Part shown: positions 61,493-61,856 of the stretch, one piece after another
Numbering within the stretch: position 1 is the first letter of the stretch
Layout of the letters: each line of letters opens with the position of its first letter
NCBI GenBank assembly: GCA_016932015.1
Contig: JAFGDQ010000020.1
Span: 1-61,856, forward strand
Source: Spirochaetota bacterium
Lineage (GTDB): Bacteria > Spirochaetota > UBA4802 > JAFGDQ01
Length of the DNA stretch: 61,856 nt
Direction: 5' to 3'
Notes under the pieces: model-generated
What the model was told of the DNA's origin: nothing
Database searches by the model: none
What the model saw: the letters and a program-made list of their open reading frames with translations, nothing else
Program-made: the position numbers and the translations under genes

Positions 61493-61856
61493 TTATCCGA
61501 ATCCTGTGCCGGAATATTGTTCACTTGCTTCACACAGGAGCATATACGATATTGAAACGGAGTGGATATGGTCAAAAGAGGTCCTATTCTCCTGAAATAT
61601 GCTGACTGTACCTGGAGTTTTATACTTTTTACGCACTACTTTTTTACCGGTCATAAATTCAGATATATAAAGATTGTACCCGCTCATGCCAAGCCCGCGT
61701 GCTTTTCTTGTGTAAGCGTATTGTTCTTCCGGAGAAATCTGCTGCCACGACTTTACTGCCCGGGCAAAACTTTTGCGTACCTCTTTCTGAAGCGGTGTAT
61801 CCGGATTTCGCGGTACAACATAACTGCGTACGCATTGAGTGTTCCGGTTTACGTAA
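61493..61856 (-). CDS. Conserved hypothetical protein, 5' end beyond window
   Basis: The minus-strand frame is open from the right edge for about 120 codons and has no start inside the window that is better than the edge. It reads VPRNPDTPLQKEVRKSF, then WQQISPEEQYAYTRKA and LGMSGYNLYISEF, a pattern I recognise from small conserved proteins of unknown function. An internal ATG at 61687 would give only 64 residues and omit this motif. Partial. Confidence 0.6.
   Translation of the reverse strand, partial: YVNRNTQCVRSYVVPRNPDTPLQKEVRKSFARAVKSWQQISPEEQYAYTRKARGLGMSGYNLYISEFMTGKKVVRKKYKTPGTVSIFQENRTSFDHIHSVSISYMLLCEASEQYSGTGFG

Noticed and set aside
59225..61856. Prophage or integrative element
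   Set aside because: No integrase, structural phage gene, att repeat or tRNA end is visible; the region only looks accessory.

Overview
The window is a 61.9 kb chromosomal segment of a low-GC bacterium with an LPS-type outer membrane. The evidence for the envelope is kdsA (Kdo synthesis), lptC/lptA/lptB (LPS export), several lipoproteins with loose lipoboxes and a PKD-like surface lipoprotein. The gene order kdsA-lptC-lptA-lptB-rpoN-hpf-hprK-ptsH, HPr kinase without an adjacent EIIA, a PKD-type lipoprotein and a PP2C/SpoIIE-type membrane regulator would suit a free-living, LPS-bearing spirochaete. That assignment is inference and only moderately sure. Metabolic genes (tungstate uptake, a RACo-like corrinoid activator, a biotin-type carboxyltransferase, 2-selenouridine tRNA synthase, glycerol kinase, beta-oxidation) suggest a metabolically flexible, possibly anaerobic organism.

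Layout. 0.1-5.1 kb: a secreted protein, a pseudo-receiver/GHKL ATPase, then a translation block tRNA-Val, thrS, infC, rpmI, rplT; infC appears to begin at a rare AUA codon. 5.1-8.5 kb: an exported protein, a coiled-coil/acidic partner of zapA, zapA and a CapA-like lipoprotein. 8.5-13.2 kb (minus): beta-oxidation genes (FadN-like fusion, thiolase) followed by an HDAC-family deacetylase. 13.2-25.4 kb: selU, a CBS protein, tupB/tupC, a RACo-like activator, a carboxyltransferase, glpK, a lipoprotein with a candidate structured RNA after it, and an HTH/substrate-binding regulator. 25.7-29 kb: a degenerate membrane SpoIIE-type protein and a degenerate DHH protein. 29-31.2 kb: three small unannotated-type genes, one with an in-frame amber codon, and a type III chaperone-like protein. 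31.3-36 kb: ribH-nusB-TPR-dgt-DUF1285.

35.9-49.3 kb is a long minus-strand run: kdsA, lptC, lptA, lptB, rpoN, hpf, hprK, ptsH, ntrY-like kinase, ntrX-like sigma-54 activator, a family-4-like UDG and priA. It joins envelope assembly, sigma-54 control, ribosome hibernation and PTS signalling; the HPF has a second copy of its dimerisation domain. 49.7-59.2 kb: PilZ and an unknown partner, an M16 protease pair, a small TPR-like protein, glyA, recQ and an AI-2E family membrane protein.

59.2-61.9 kb looks like accessory DNA: an ORF with an open but startless upstream frame, a HepT/MntA toxin-antitoxin pair, a degenerate array of about 13 units with a 21-bp period and near-palindromic units, a truncated epimerase and a protein running off the right edge. 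The repeat array is the least explained structure in the window. Several perfect hairpins without U-tracts (19, 14, 12 bp) also recur after genes.
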